Shown: positions 1 to 8,448, counted from the stretch's first letter. The stretch: DNA of 30,512 nucleotides from Bacillota bacterium (GCA_023409955.1 JAEYQQ010000008.1:1-30512); one strand, 5' to 3'. A program made the numbers and translations. The notes: generated from the letters alone by a model not told the origin.

Positions 1-648
1 ATATTACTCAACAATTTGTTTACCCATGCCGGGCTGAACATGGAAGACGTTGAAGGCGTGATCATATCCAGCGTGGTGCCCACCATTAACTTCACCCTGG
101 AGCATATGTGCCAGAACTATTTTCACAAGGACCCCATGATGGTGGTGCCAGGAATACGTACTGGTATCAACATCAAATACGAAAATCCCAGGGAGCTAGG
201 CAGCGACCGCATTGCCAATGCTGTTGCCGCGTATGATCAATATGGCGGACCCTGCATCTTTATCGACTTTGGCACAGCGACTACCTTTGGTGTTATCAAT
301 GAAAAAGGTGCTTTTCTTGGCGGATGCATCTGTCCAGGTATCAAGCTGGCCAGCGAAGCGCTTGTATCAGGCGCTGCCAAGCTGCCTCGTTTTGAGCTTG
401 TTCGGCCGGACGTGATTATCGGAAAAACAACTGTGCAAAATCTGCAGGCCGGCTTGTTCTATGGCTATGTAGGACAGGTAAACTATATCATCAACAAAAT
501 GAAGCAGGAGATCGGGGAAGAAAAGGCTTTTGTTGTTGCTACAGGTGGCTTGGCCAGATTGATCTCACCGGAGTCCAAAGAGATTGACAAGCTGGACGGC
601 CTTCTGACATTAAAGGGCTTGCGCCTGATTTATGAGAGAAACGTATAG
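1..648 (+). CDS. coaX: Type III pantothenate kinase, 5' end missing
   Basis: Phosphorylates pantothenate with ATP, the first step of coenzyme A synthesis in the cytoplasm. The reading frame is open to base 1, so the start lies outside the window; the usual N-terminal phosphate-binding segment (D-x-G-N-T type) is therefore missing. About 215 residues remain of a family that is usually about 255. Visible family marks are ELGSDRIANA, the second nucleotide-binding motif IDFGTATTFGVI, the substrate-side segment GGCICPGIKLASEAL and the C-terminal VVATGGLA. The TAG stop is followed after 12 bases by hom, whose Shine-Dalgarno sequence AGGGG begins inside this stop region, so the two are probably cotranscribed. 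Family assignment is firm. Confidence 0.95.
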   Translation: MLLNNLFTHAGLNMEDVEGVIISSVVPTINFTLEHMCQNYFHKDPMMVVPGIRTGINIKYENPRELGSDRIANAVAAYDQYGGPCIFIDFGTATTFGVINEKGAFLGGCICPGIKLASEALVSGAAKLPRFELVRPDVIIGKTTVQNLQAGLFYGYVGQVNYIINKMKQEIGEEKAFVVATGGLARLISPESKEIDKLDGLLTLKGLRLIYERNV

Positions 649-660
649 GGGATAGTTTAT

Positions 661-1953
661 ATGAAAACGGTAACGGTAGGTTTTTTGGGCTGCGGGAATG
701 TAGGTTGCGGCGTATGGGAGCTGCTTTCCGGCTTTGCCCTGGAGCTTGCACACCGAAATGATTTGAAAATCATTATCAAGAGGGTGTTGGTTCGGGATAT
801 ATACAAGGCGCGTAATGCCAGCGTGCCCAACGAACTGCTGACAACCAATCCTGCGGATGTGCTGGATGATCCGGATATTAGCATTGTGGTGGAATTTATG
901 GGTGGGGAGCAGCCTGCCACCAGCTATATGCTCAAGGCACTGAAGAACAACAAGACGGTTGTGACAGCCAACAAGGTTGCAGTGGCGTTGCATTGGCCGG
1001 AGCTTCAGACAGCAGCCCAGGAAAGCGGCGTGGGCTTGTATTATGAAGCAAGCGTCTGCGGAGCCATCCCTGTCATTCACACGCTTACCGAGTCATTGCA
1101 GGCCAACCGTATAACAAGTTTGATGGGTATCATCAACGGCACCACCAACTATATCTTAAGCCGTATGACCCAAAATGGCGAAGGGTATGAAGCGGTGCTG
1201 TTCGATGCTCAGCGCTTAGGGCTTGCCGAGCCTGATCCGGCTTCAGATGTGGAGGGGCTGGATGCCGCTTATAAGCTGTCCATTATGGCATCCTTGGCCT
1301 TTCATGCCCGTGTGCCCTTTGATAAAGTCTACTGTCAGGGTATAACCGAAATTACCGCCACGGATATAGCCTATGGTAAGGAAATGGGCTTGACTTTAAA
1401 GCTGCTGGCTATCGCAAAGAAGAATGGTAATGTGGTAGAAGCCAGGGTCCATCCCACGTTTATCCCCCAGGGACATCCGCTTGCAGCTGTTAACGGTTCC
1501 TTTAATGCGGTGTATTTGTATGGCCACGCATGCCGTGAAATGATGCTCCAGGGACGCGGGGCAGGGGACTTGCCTACAGCCAGTGCAGTCGTCAGCGACT
1601 TGATACATGCCGCCACCCACGGCATTCATTCACATCCCACCTTTGTCAATAAAAACGAGCTGCCAAAGGATCTGACGTTTAGCGATGACTGGGAGAGTGA
1701 ATATTTCATCCGTATGTCGGCCATTGATGCACCTGGTGTTCTAAGCCAGGTATCCGGTTGTTTTGCCAAGCACGGTGTTTCCATTGCATCCATGCTTCAA
1801 AAGGAATCTGTGGAGAGCGGCGGCCATGTGCCGTTGATCTTCATCACGCACAAGGCCCGAGAGCAGGCCATGCTAGCATCCTTGAAGGAACTGGATCCCG
1901 CCATTGTGGATCATTACCGAATGATTCGGGTGGAAGGGAAAAGTTCTTATTAA
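661..1953 (+). CDS. hom: Homoserine dehydrogenase with C-terminal ACT domain
   Basis: Reduces aspartate semialdehyde to homoserine with NAD(P)H, the branch leading to threonine and methionine. The 430 residues contain an N-terminal Rossmann fold (VGFLGCGNVGCGVWE), the family signature INGTTNYILSRM, the catalytic segment LGLAEPDPASDVEGLDAAYK, and from about residue 350 an ACT domain (FIRMSAIDAPGVLSQVSGCF) that in this family normally senses an end-product amino acid. ATG start has an AGGGG ribosome-binding site seven bases upstream. Length and domain order match Bacillota Hom. It ends just before a strong intrinsic terminator, so it closes the coaX-hom unit. Confidence 0.97.
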   Translation: MKTVTVGFLGCGNVGCGVWELLSGFALELAHRNDLKIIIKRVLVRDIYKARNASVPNELLTTNPADVLDDPDISIVVEFMGGEQPATSYMLKALKNNKTVVTANKVAVALHWPELQTAAQESGVGLYYEASVCGAIPVIHTLTESLQANRITSLMGIINGTTNYILSRMTQNGEGYEAVLFDAQRLGLAEPDPASDVEGLDAAYKLSIMASLAFHARVPFDKVYCQGITEITATDIAYGKEMGLTLKLLAIAKKNGNVVEARVHPTFIPQGHPLAAVNGSFNAVYLYGHACREMMLQGRGAGDLPTASAVVSDLIHAATHGIHSHPTFVNKNELPKDLTFSDDWESEYFIRMSAIDAPGVLSQVSGCFAKHGVSIASMLQKESVESGGHVPLIFITHKAREQAMLASLKELDPAIVDHYRMIRVEGKSSY

Positions 1954-1964
1954 GCGGTATTATG

Positions 1965-1999
1965 GCAGGGCGGGAGCGTGAACTCCCGCCTGCTTTTTT
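1965..1999 (+). terminator. Intrinsic terminator after hom
   Basis: Stem GCAG-GCGGGAG / CTCCCGCCTGC (11 pairs with one bulged G at 1969), loop 1977-1982, followed directly by six T. This is the only textbook plus-strand terminator with a full U-tract in the left half of the window. Confidence 0.9.
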
Positions 2000-2002
2000 G
2001 CA

Positions 2003-2052
2003 TTTGCAGCATATGCAAAAATCGTGCGAAATGATTATACTTGTGGTATACT
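2003..2052 (+). promoter_or_regulatory. Probable ppk1 promoter (extended -10) with upstream palindrome
   Basis: TGGTATACT at 2044-2052 fits an extended -10 element (TGnTATAAT); no good -35 lies 17 bases upstream. It sits between the hom terminator and the ppk1 ribosome-binding site GGAAGGG (2067-2073). An inverted repeat TTTGCA-N5-TGCAAA (2003-2019) lies about 30 bases upstream of the -10 and could be a regulator site. It does not look like a Pho box. Confidence 0.5.
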
Positions 2053-2082
2053 GTTACAAATCTACTGGAAGGGATAGAGACC

Positions 2083-4143
2083 ATGGATGACGCCGGGCGA
2101 AGGAAGGATTCGCCGGAATTATATATCAACCGTGAGTTGAGCTGGTTGGCTTTTAACAACCGTGTTCTGGCCGAGGCTATGCAATTGGACAATCCTGTTT
2201 TTGAGCGGATGAAGTTTTTGTCCATTGTATCAACCAACCTGGACGAGTTTTTTATGATTCGGGTAGCCTCAATTCGGGACCAGGTCCGCGCGGGATGGAA
2301 GCAGCCTGACACATCGGGTTTAAAACCACGAGAACAGCTGCGGCAGATTGCCCTTTCGGTGCGGCTGATGGTGCAGGAGCAATACCGAATATATGACAAG
2401 GAGCTGCTGCCCAGCTTGAAGGAAGCCGGGTTATATTTGCTACCCATAACGCAGCTTAACAGCCAGCAGGTGCAGTGGGTCGAACACTATTTTTTAAGCA
2501 ATATTTTCCCGGTCCTAACGCCAGTGGCGGTGGAAGGCAGCCGTAAATTTCCGCTGTTGTCCAGCCGCAGCTTGAATATTGGCGTGCTTTTAAAAGGGCA
2601 TGGCAGCAAAAAAGCGGAGTTTGCCACGGTGCAGGTGCCCTCAGGCTTCCCAAGGGCTGTGAAAATCCCAGGAAGTGACACGGATGCAACGTTTCTCCTT
2701 TTGGAAGATATCATACAGCTATTTTTGCATCATGTGTTTTCAGGCAGGGAGATTATTTCCTGCCATCCGTACCGCATTACCCGAAATGCTGATTTGGAGT
2801 ATGACGAAGAGGAAGCCTGCGATCTGCTGGCATCCATAGAGCAGAGCCTGAAGAAGCGTAAATGGGGCGCGGTGATCCGCTTGGAGATTGATCCCATCAT
2901 GGATGAGCGCATGCTGGCGCTGATGCAGGATGCATTTGAAGTTGGGGAGACGGAAATTTATCGGGTACCTGGCCCCATCAATCTTGACTTCCTACTGAAG
3001 CAGCTGTATTCGCTGCAGGGATTTGAAAAGTGGAAGTATCCACCTTTTTGTCCAAAGGTGGATGAGCGTATAAGCAGCGGCAGCATGTTCGATGCCATCC
3101 GGCGGGAAGATATCTTCCTATACCATCCCTATGACAGTTTTGATCCTGTACAGCGGTTTGCTGAGGAAGCTGCTAAGGATGAGCATGTGCTGGCCATCAA
3201 GCAAACGCTGTACCGTGTCAGCGGCCATTCGCCTATTGTGGAGGCCTTGGCCAAGGCTGCCCAAAGCGGCAAGCAGGTGACGGTGCTTTTGGAAGTGAAG
3301 GCACGCTTTGATGAAGAGAATAACATTCACTGGGGCAAGTACTTGGAAAAGGCGGGCTGCCATGTGGTATATGGCCTGCCGAAATTAAAGACCCACAGCA
3401 AAATTTTGCTGGTGGTCAGGCGTGAGGGGGATGGCATACGCCGCTACCTGCATCTGGGCACAGGCAACTATAATGATGTGACCGCAAAACTGTATACCGA
3501 CATGGGACTGTTCACCGTTGACCCTGAGTTTGGAGAGGATGGCAGCAAGTTTTTTAACCTGGTCACCGGTTTTTCAGAAATCTCTGCCATGCATTGTTTA
3601 ACGCCTGCGCCAAGCCGCCTGCGAACAAAGTTCCTGCATCTAATCAACCGGGAGCGGGACAACGCTAAGGCAGGTCTGCCAGCTCGTATCGATGCCAAAA
3701 TGAACTCCCTGGTAGACCCAATTATTATCAAAGCACTGTATGAAGCCAGCACTGCCGGGGTGGAAATTGACTTGACAGTGCGCGGCGTTTGCTGCCTAAG
3801 ACCAGGCGTTGCAGGTGTGAGCCAGCGAATTACTGTACGTTCAATTGTTGGAAGGTTTCTGGAGCATGCCCGTGTCTTCCGCTTTGAAAACGGCGGTGAT
3901 CCAGAGATATATCTTTCCTCCGCTGATTGGATGCCAAGAAACCTTGACAGGCGCATAGAGCTTTTGTTCCCTGTCAGGGATGAAGGTATTCAAGAAAAAA
4001 TTATGCGGGTGCTTGAGCAGCAGAAACGGGATACGGCAAAGGCATGGCTTCTTTTATCCGATGGGACATATCAGCGTATCCTTCCTGGTGAAGAAGATGA
4101 ATGTCTAAACAGCCAAGAAGAGCTGATTCGAGGAGAAATATAG
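2083..4143 (+). CDS. ppk1: Polyphosphate kinase 1
   Basis: Makes long-chain polyphosphate reversibly from the terminal phosphate of ATP. The ATG at 2083 was chosen over an upstream TTG at 2041 because GGAAGGG lies nine bases before it; this gives 686 residues, close to the E. coli enzyme. The N domain begins ELSWLAFNNRVLAEA, and the two phospholipase D-like C domains follow. The autophosphorylated histidine is seen as LKTHSKILL (His438) and the second active-site histidine as EHARVFRFENGGD (His595), matching E. coli His435 and His592. HLGTGNYND and SSADWMPRNLDRRIE are intact. It has its own promoter after the hom terminator; 74 bases separate it from cysE. Confidence 0.97.
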   Translation: MDDAGRRKDSPELYINRELSWLAFNNRVLAEAMQLDNPVFERMKFLSIVSTNLDEFFMIRVASIRDQVRAGWKQPDTSGLKPREQLRQIALSVRLMVQEQYRIYDKELLPSLKEAGLYLLPITQLNSQQVQWVEHYFLSNIFPVLTPVAVEGSRKFPLLSSRSLNIGVLLKGHGSKKAEFATVQVPSGFPRAVKIPGSDTDATFLLLEDIIQLFLHHVFSGREIISCHPYRITRNADLEYDEEEACDLLASIEQSLKKRKWGAVIRLEIDPIMDERMLALMQDAFEVGETEIYRVPGPINLDFLLKQLYSLQGFEKWKYPPFCPKVDERISSGSMFDAIRREDIFLYHPYDSFDPVQRFAEEAAKDEHVLAIKQTLYRVSGHSPIVEALAKAAQSGKQVTVLLEVKARFDEENNIHWGKYLEKAGCHVVYGLPKLKTHSKILLVVRREGDGIRRYLHLGTGNYNDVTAKLYTDMGLFTVDPEFGEDGSKFFNLVTGFSEISAMHCLTPAPSRLRTKFLHLINRERDNAKAGLPARIDAKMNSLVDPIIIKALYEASTAGVEIDLTVRGVCCLRPGVAGVSQRITVRSIVGRFLEHARVFRFENGGDPEIYLSSADWMPRNLDRRIELLFPVRDEGIQEKIMRVLEQQKRDTAKAWLLLSDGTYQRILPGEEDECLNSQEELIRGEI

Positions 4144-4191
4144 GCATGCGATGCTGTTTGTGCGTATATAAGGTAGAATAAGGCGGAGTAT

Positions 4192-4220
4192 AAGGAGCAG
4201 GGGGCTAACTGCCCCCAGTG
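4192..4220 (+). promoter_or_regulatory. cysE translation start with hairpin between Shine-Dalgarno and start codon
   Basis: AAGGAG (4192-4197) is the only good ribosome-binding site. A perfect 6-bp hairpin GGGGGC-TAACT-GCCCCC (4200-4216) separates it from the GTG at 4218, so the linear spacing is 20 bases but only three unpaired bases remain if the hairpin folds. An in-frame CTG at 4209, directly after an in-frame TAA at 4206, would have an 11-base spacing. The next ATG is at 4227. Which codon starts translation cannot be settled by eye. Confidence 0.45.
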
Positions 4221-4964
4221 GCAGATATGTTTGAACAGTGGAAAAAGGACATCGACGCGGTATTGTCCAGGGACCCGGCAGCCAAGAGCCGCCTTGAGGT
4301 GCTTTTGTGCTATCCGGGCTTAAAAGCGATACGTGCCCACCGCCGGGCCCATAAGCATTACCTCAAAGGGCGGATTTTATTGGCTAGGATCATCAGCCAG
4401 CGTGCCAGGCGCAAGACGGGAATTGAAATCCATCCCGGTGCAAAAATCGGCGAGGGACTTTTTATTGATCATGGGGATGGCGTTGTGGTAGGCGAAACAG
4501 CAGTGATCGGTGACAATGTAACCATTTATCAGGGTGTTACCCTGGGTGGTACAGGGAAAGAAACTGGAAAGCGCCACCCCAATATCGGCAATGGTGTAAC
4601 AGTTGGTGCAGGGGCTAAGGTACTGGGTCCCATCACCATAGGCGATAACAGCAAAGTTGGAGCAGGGTCTATTGTACTCAAGGACGTGCCGCCCAACTGC
4701 ACAGTGGTTGGCAACCCTGGCCGAATTGTAAAGAAGAAGCAACCGCTTAAGGCAGGGGAAGTGGACTTGGATCAGGTAAACCTGCCCGATCCTGTACAGG
4801 AGCGGATGGAAGCGTTGATTGCAAGGCTTTCACATTTGGAAAAATGCTTGCGTGCACATGCCCAAACGCTGGGCTGCGACGAGTGCATTAATAAAGATTC
4901 GCCTGTTTGTCCTGTGGAGGCGGACCGATGTCGGGAGGAAAACGACGATTGCCTGCCGAAATGA
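4218..4964 (+). CDS. cysE: Serine O-acetyltransferase (EpsC type) with cysteine-rich tail
   Basis: Acetylates L-serine with acetyl-CoA to O-acetylserine, the committed step of cysteine synthesis. Drawn from the GTG at 4218 (248 residues); ATG 4227 or CTG 4209 are possible. The short N-terminal helical region is followed by the left-handed beta helix of hexapeptide repeats from GIEIHPGAKIGEG (residue 68) through FIDHGDGVVVGE, GVTLGGTGKETGKRHP and VVGNPGRIV (171). His85 and His120 are the expected active-site histidines. Unlike B. subtilis CysE (about 217 residues) it carries a tail of roughly 50 residues with six cysteines at 210, 220, 223, 231, 238 and 245. cysS starts 28 bases after its stop, the common Bacillota pairing. 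Confidence 0.93.
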   Translation: MADMFEQWKKDIDAVLSRDPAAKSRLEVLLCYPGLKAIRAHRRAHKHYLKGRILLARIISQRARRKTGIEIHPGAKIGEGLFIDHGDGVVVGETAVIGDNVTIYQGVTLGGTGKETGKRHPNIGNGVTVGAGAKVLGPITIGDNSKVGAGSIVLKDVPPNCTVVGNPGRIVKKKQPLKAGEVDLDQVNLPDPVQERMEALIARLSHLEKCLRAHAQTLGCDECINKDSPVCPVEADRCREENDDCLPK

Positions 4965-4992
4965 ATGACATGCAAGAATCGAGGAGGAGCCT

Positions 4993-6396
4993 ATGCAGAT
5001 TTACAACAGCCAAACCCGGAAGAAGGAAACCTTTGTCCCCTTGAATGAGGGAAAGGTGGGAATATACGCTTGCGGGCCTACGGTATACAATTATTTTCAT
5101 ATCGGCAATGCCCGGCCTTTTATTATCTTTGATGTGCTTCGCAGGTATATGGAGCATAAAGGGTATCAGGTTACCTTTGTGCAAAACTTTACCGATATCG
5201 ATGATAAAATGATCAAGCGAGCCAATGAAGAAGGTTTTACGGTTAAGGAAGTGGCCGACCGCTATATCCAGGCTTATTTTGAGGATGCCAAAGCGCTGGG
5301 TATCCGCCCTGCAACGGTGCATCCCAAGGCAACGGACCATATTCCTCAAATCATTGCCATCATTGAAAAACTCATTGCCAAAGGCTATGCCTATGCAGTC
5401 AATGGCGATGTGTACTATCGGGTAAAGGCTTATTCAGACTATGGCTGCCTGTGCGGACAAGACCTTACGGATTTGGAAAGCGGAGCATCCCAACGGCTGG
5501 ATGTGGAAACGGATAAGGAAGACCCCATGGATTTTGCCCTGTGGAAGGCGCAGAAGCCCGGTGAACCTGCATGGGAAAGCCCCTGGGGCATGGGGCGTCC
5601 CGGCTGGCACATTGAATGCTCCGCCATGTCCATGACCTATTTGGGGGATACCATTGATATTCACACCGGCGGCAAGGACCTTTTGTTCCCTCACCATGAA
5701 AACGAGATCGCCCAGTCTGTGGGAGCCACGGGAAGGCCGTATGTCCGCTACTGGATGCACAATGGCTTCCTGAATATTGATAATGAAAAGATGAGCAAAT
5801 CCCTGGGCAATTTCTTTACGGTTAGGGATATTTCCAAAGAGTATGACTTGGAAGCTGTGCGAATGTTCATGCTCTCAGCACAATATCGCAGCCCGGTCAA
5901 TTTCAGTAGGGAAATGATCGCCCAGGCCCATGCATCCCTGACCCGGCTGTATACCGCCCGAGACCAGTTCGCCTTCCTCTTGCAAAACGCACCGGAGCAA
6001 ACCCTTACCCAGGAAGAACTGGATTTTGTGGATCGGGTGCAAAAGGCTCAGGAGCGCTTTGACCAGGCCATGGATGATGACCTGAACACAGCAGACGCTA
6101 TTGGTGTGCTGTTTGAACTGGTTCGGGACGGCAACGTGACGCTGAATGCAACAAGCGCAAAAGGTGCTGTAAAGGCTGCACTGGATATGCTGCTTTCACT
6201 GACAGACATTCTTGGCCTGCTGATGAAGAAGGAAGACGGGCTGCCAGCGGATGTGCAGCGCCTGGTCGATGACCGTGCCGCCGCCCGCAAGGCGAAGGAT
6301 TGGAAAAAGAGCGACGTTTTGCGTGACGAGATCAAAGCATTGGGTTACATCCTGGAGGATACTCCCCAAGGCCAGAAGGTCAGGAAGGGCGTTTGA
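4993..6396 (+). CDS. cysS: Cysteinyl-tRNA synthetase
   Basis: Charges tRNA-Cys with cysteine in the cytoplasm. The 467 residues are the normal length for this class I synthetase. Visible are the HIGH signature as HIGN in GPTVYNYFHIGNAR (about residues 28-41), the KMSKS loop as EKMSKSLGN, and the expected zinc ligands: Cys27 (YACGPT), the cysteine of GWHIECSAMSM, and the histidine/glutamate of HHENEIAQS. The C-terminal anticodon-binding helical bundle ends in RDEIKALGYILEDTPQG. ATG at 4993 is preceded by GAGGAGGAG. It follows cysE closely, so cysteine supply and use are probably coexpressed. No T-box leader fits in the short gap upstream of cysE. Confidence 0.98.
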   Translation: MQIYNSQTRKKETFVPLNEGKVGIYACGPTVYNYFHIGNARPFIIFDVLRRYMEHKGYQVTFVQNFTDIDDKMIKRANEEGFTVKEVADRYIQAYFEDAKALGIRPATVHPKATDHIPQIIAIIEKLIAKGYAYAVNGDVYYRVKAYSDYGCLCGQDLTDLESGASQRLDVETDKEDPMDFALWKAQKPGEPAWESPWGMGRPGWHIECSAMSMTYLGDTIDIHTGGKDLLFPHHENEIAQSVGATGRPYVRYWMHNGFLNIDNEKMSKSLGNFFTVRDISKEYDLEAVRMFMLSAQYRSPVNFSREMIAQAHASLTRLYTARDQFAFLLQNAPEQTLTQEELDFVDRVQKAQERFDQAMDDDLNTADAIGVLFELVRDGNVTLNATSAKGAVKAALDMLLSLTDILGLLMKKEDGLPADVQRLVDDRAAARKAKDWKKSDVLRDEIKALGYILEDTPQGQKVRKGV

Positions 6397-6463
6397 ACAA
6401 GCTGCCTGCGCAGCGACTTGGTTGAGAATAGATGAGGATTGTGCCAAGAAAGGAGGAAGATGC

Positions 6464-6835
6464 ATGCAAAATGCTACTGGCCGTCTTGGCGCAATCCTCT
6501 TTGCTGTCCTTGGCATCATCACGCTGGCAGTAGCTAGCTATGCGGCTGTGTTTCCAGATCAATACCAAGATGAGGCAGCTTATTTGGGCAGAGAAAACGT
6601 GTTGATGCTACCAGAAGCCGTTATGCCCGCAGGTGAGATCAATGTGAATACGGCAGATGTGAATATACTAATGCAATTGCCTGGGGTGGGCGAAGTTATA
6701 GCGGCAGAGATCATACGGGAGCGAGAGAGCAATGGCCTTTTTCTTTTTCCGGAGGATTTGCTCGCTGTACGCGGAATTGGGGAAAAAAAGCTGGAAGGAA
6801 TGCTGCCCTATATCCGCTTGGATGAACAACCCTGA
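6464..6835 (+). CDS. Membrane-anchored helix-hairpin-helix protein (ComEA C-domain type)
   Basis: A 123-residue protein. The ATG at 6464 was chosen because AGGAGG lies seven bases upstream; the frame is open further back into cysS without a ribosome-binding site. Residues about 10-28 form one hydrophobic segment (GAILFAVLGIITLAVASYAA), a signal anchor. Residues about 58-118 hold two helix-hairpin-helix motifs typical of the DNA-binding end of ComEA: INVNTADVNILMQLPGVGE and FPEDLLAVRGIGEKKLEGM. The SLBB domain found between membrane and HhH in full ComEA proteins is absent. Known ComEA proteins bind incoming DNA outside the membrane; whether this short one does is inference. It lies 67 bases after cysS. 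Confidence 0.8.
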   Translation: MQNATGRLGAILFAVLGIITLAVASYAAVFPDQYQDEAAYLGRENVLMLPEAVMPAGEINVNTADVNILMQLPGVGEVIAAEIIRERESNGLFLFPEDLLAVRGIGEKKLEGMLPYIRLDEQP

Positions 6836-6878
6836 TGAGGGAAAACTAGAAATTAGATGATTTGCAAGGAGAGAACAT

Positions 6879-7235
6879 ATGGAACATATGCATTTGGAGG
6901 AACAGGAAAAAGCCGCTCTTGCATTTTTAAGCAAGGCGGCATCTGTATATCAACCCCGGCCACGTAAAGAAGATATTGTACTCGAAGTGTTCTTTACAGA
7001 TATTCAAAAAACGTATCAGATGGTGCTGGAACAAGACAGCTGCACCATATTGACAGATAACTTCAAACCCTTTACCGTAAGGGCAGAGGCAACCTATTCC
7101 GTGTTTGAAGATTTGGCAAAGGGAAGGAAGAGCCCGGCAATTGCGATTTTGAAAGGGCATGTGAAAACAAAAGGAGATCTTCGGGTGCTGAATAAGTTGG
7201 AGAAATATTTCCCCGGGCTGGAGGCAATGAACTAG
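6879..7235 (+). CDS. SCP2 sterol-binding-like domain protein
   Basis: A 118-residue soluble protein without signal peptide. The C-terminal half (VRAEATYSVFEDLAKG through AILKGHVKTKGDLRVLNKLEK) matches the SCP2 family pattern, in which a hydrophobic tunnel binds lipids or acyl chains. In bacteria, stand-alone SCP2 proteins mostly have no assigned ligand and I cannot name one here. ATG at 6879 has AAGGAG upstream. It is the last gene of the plus-strand run and stops only four bases from the convergent LeuB-like gene, with no terminator between the two. Confidence 0.65.
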   Translation: MEHMHLEEQEKAALAFLSKAASVYQPRPRKEDIVLEVFFTDIQKTYQMVLEQDSCTILTDNFKPFTVRAEATYSVFEDLAKGRKSPAIAILKGHVKTKGDLRVLNKLEKYFPGLEAMN

Positions 7236-7239
7236 TGGG

Positions 7240-8319
7240 TTATCTGCGGAAGGATGCCATGACTGCACCTGCCGTATCCACCTGTTCTGCAATCAGCTTG
7301 CCGATCGCCTCCGTACCAACCCTTGGTTCACCGCTGCGTGCCAAATCCGCCGTACGCCAGCCTGCATTTAGTACATTCCTGACAGCCATCTCAACGCAGT
7401 CGGCCTCTTTGTTTAGTTGCAGTGATTTGCGCAGCATCAAGGCTGCGCTCAAAATCATGGCGATGGGACTGGCCATATCCCGGCCGGCCAGGGAGGCATC
7501 AGGTTCATTGGCTGGCAGGTAGATCATAGGTGACGTATCGCCCAGCATAACACAAGGGGAGAGGTTGAAGCTTCCTGAGAGACCTGCAGCAATGCCTGCG
7601 AAAACTGGTTTTTGCATGGAATCAACCAGCAGCACATCGAAATACGATGAACGTGTTACAAGCTCTGCGGCACACTGCTCCGCCTCCAGCCAGCGGGCAG
7701 AAACATCGGGAAAGTCCGTTGCCACACGCAAGGCTGTTGTATGCCATAGCTGCTTTGCGGCAGGCAGGGTGGATGAGAATGTGCCGCACAGTGACCGGCG
7801 TCGTTCCCTGGCAAGGCGGAATGCGGCTCTTAGCACCAATTCAGCCTGGGTAGGAGAGAGGGAAATGGTGTCATGGACAGTATCATTCTCAAGGGTTGCG
7901 GGTGGTTCAGCAGTATCAGGCAAAGGCCAGACAAGAGCAATTTCTGTGTTGTTATCAACACCTCCGCCAAAGGATGGCGCAGACTCGGCAGCATGAACAT
8001 TTTGGCATAGCTGCAGTCCGGTATGCATGTTTAGACCGCTCTGTAACAGTGACATGGAATTTAATGTTATGTTTTGGGTTGAAATAGAGGTTTTACTAAA
8101 GGAGCCCAATAGAATAGCATCGGCGGCTTTGCAAGCCTCCAGCGTTTTTTCTGGAACAGATTTGCCATATGTCTGAAAAGCACTCTCGCCAAACTTTTCA
8201 TCGATAAACGTAAAGCTATGGTCAAAGGCGCAAGCAACGCTGGTCAACACACGAATGGCTTCCTTTATAACCTCTGGGCCGGTTCCGTCACCAGGCAAAC
8301 AGACGATTCTGGCTCTCAT
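7240..8319 (-). CDS. LeuB/Icd-family protein with erased active site
   Basis: 359 residues, the size of 3-isopropylmalate dehydrogenase, starting at the ATG at 8319 (AGGAGGT seven bases upstream). The fold is recognisable at both ends: LPGDGTGPEVI (8-18), ADAILLG, ASPIAMILSAALMLRKSL (283-300) and NAGWRTADL (318-326). Nearly every catalytic position of LeuB is changed: substrate arginines in the LRxxL and NLRP segments are Gln93 and Gln103, the RELTGGIYFG segment is LVWPLPDTAE (129-138), the catalytic lysine segment DKANV is GTFSSTLP (179-186), the metal aspartates of GDILSD are Pro238 and Gly242, and the NAD segment EPVHGSAPDIAG is YLPANEPDASLAG. It cannot work as a normal dehydrogenase. The frame is intact, so it is not an ordinary pseudogene. 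Function unknown. Confidence 0.75.
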   Translation of the reverse strand: MRARIVCLPGDGTGPEVIKEAIRVLTSVACAFDHSFTFIDEKFGESAFQTYGKSVPEKTLEACKAADAILLGSFSKTSISTQNITLNSMSLLQSGLNMHTGLQLCQNVHAAESAPSFGGGVDNNTEIALVWPLPDTAEPPATLENDTVHDTISLSPTQAELVLRAAFRLARERRRSLCGTFSSTLPAAKQLWHTTALRVATDFPDVSARWLEAEQCAAELVTRSSYFDVLLVDSMQKPVFAGIAAGLSGSFNLSPCVMLGDTSPMIYLPANEPDASLAGRDMASPIAMILSAALMLRKSLQLNKEADCVEMAVRNVLNAGWRTADLARSGEPRVGTEAIGKLIAEQVDTAGAVMASFRR

Positions 8320-8362
8320 GGCGTACCTCCTGATCAATAGGGACAAGGTTTTGAATAAACTC

Positions 8363-8396
8363 GCCCGGATGACTGCAGCAGCGCGGACATCCGGGC
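8363..8396. repeat. 9-bp inverted repeat upstream of LeuB-like gene
   Basis: GCCCGGATG (8363-8371) and CATCCGGGC (8388-8396) form a perfect 9-bp stem with a 16-base loop. On the minus strand the following bases are GAGTTTATTC, a weak U-rich run, so it may end the capA transcript or belong to the leader of the LeuB-like gene. Confidence 0.5.
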
Positions 8397-8448
8397 AGTG
8401 TGTTTTTGGTAACAGATGAAATAGCGCCTGGTATGTAAGCTTGCAATA

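Noticed and set aside
4144..4217. T-box or S-box riboswitch before cysE-cysS
   Set aside because: The gap is only 74 bases and holds a single short hairpin; it is too small for a T-box and lacks its conserved motif.
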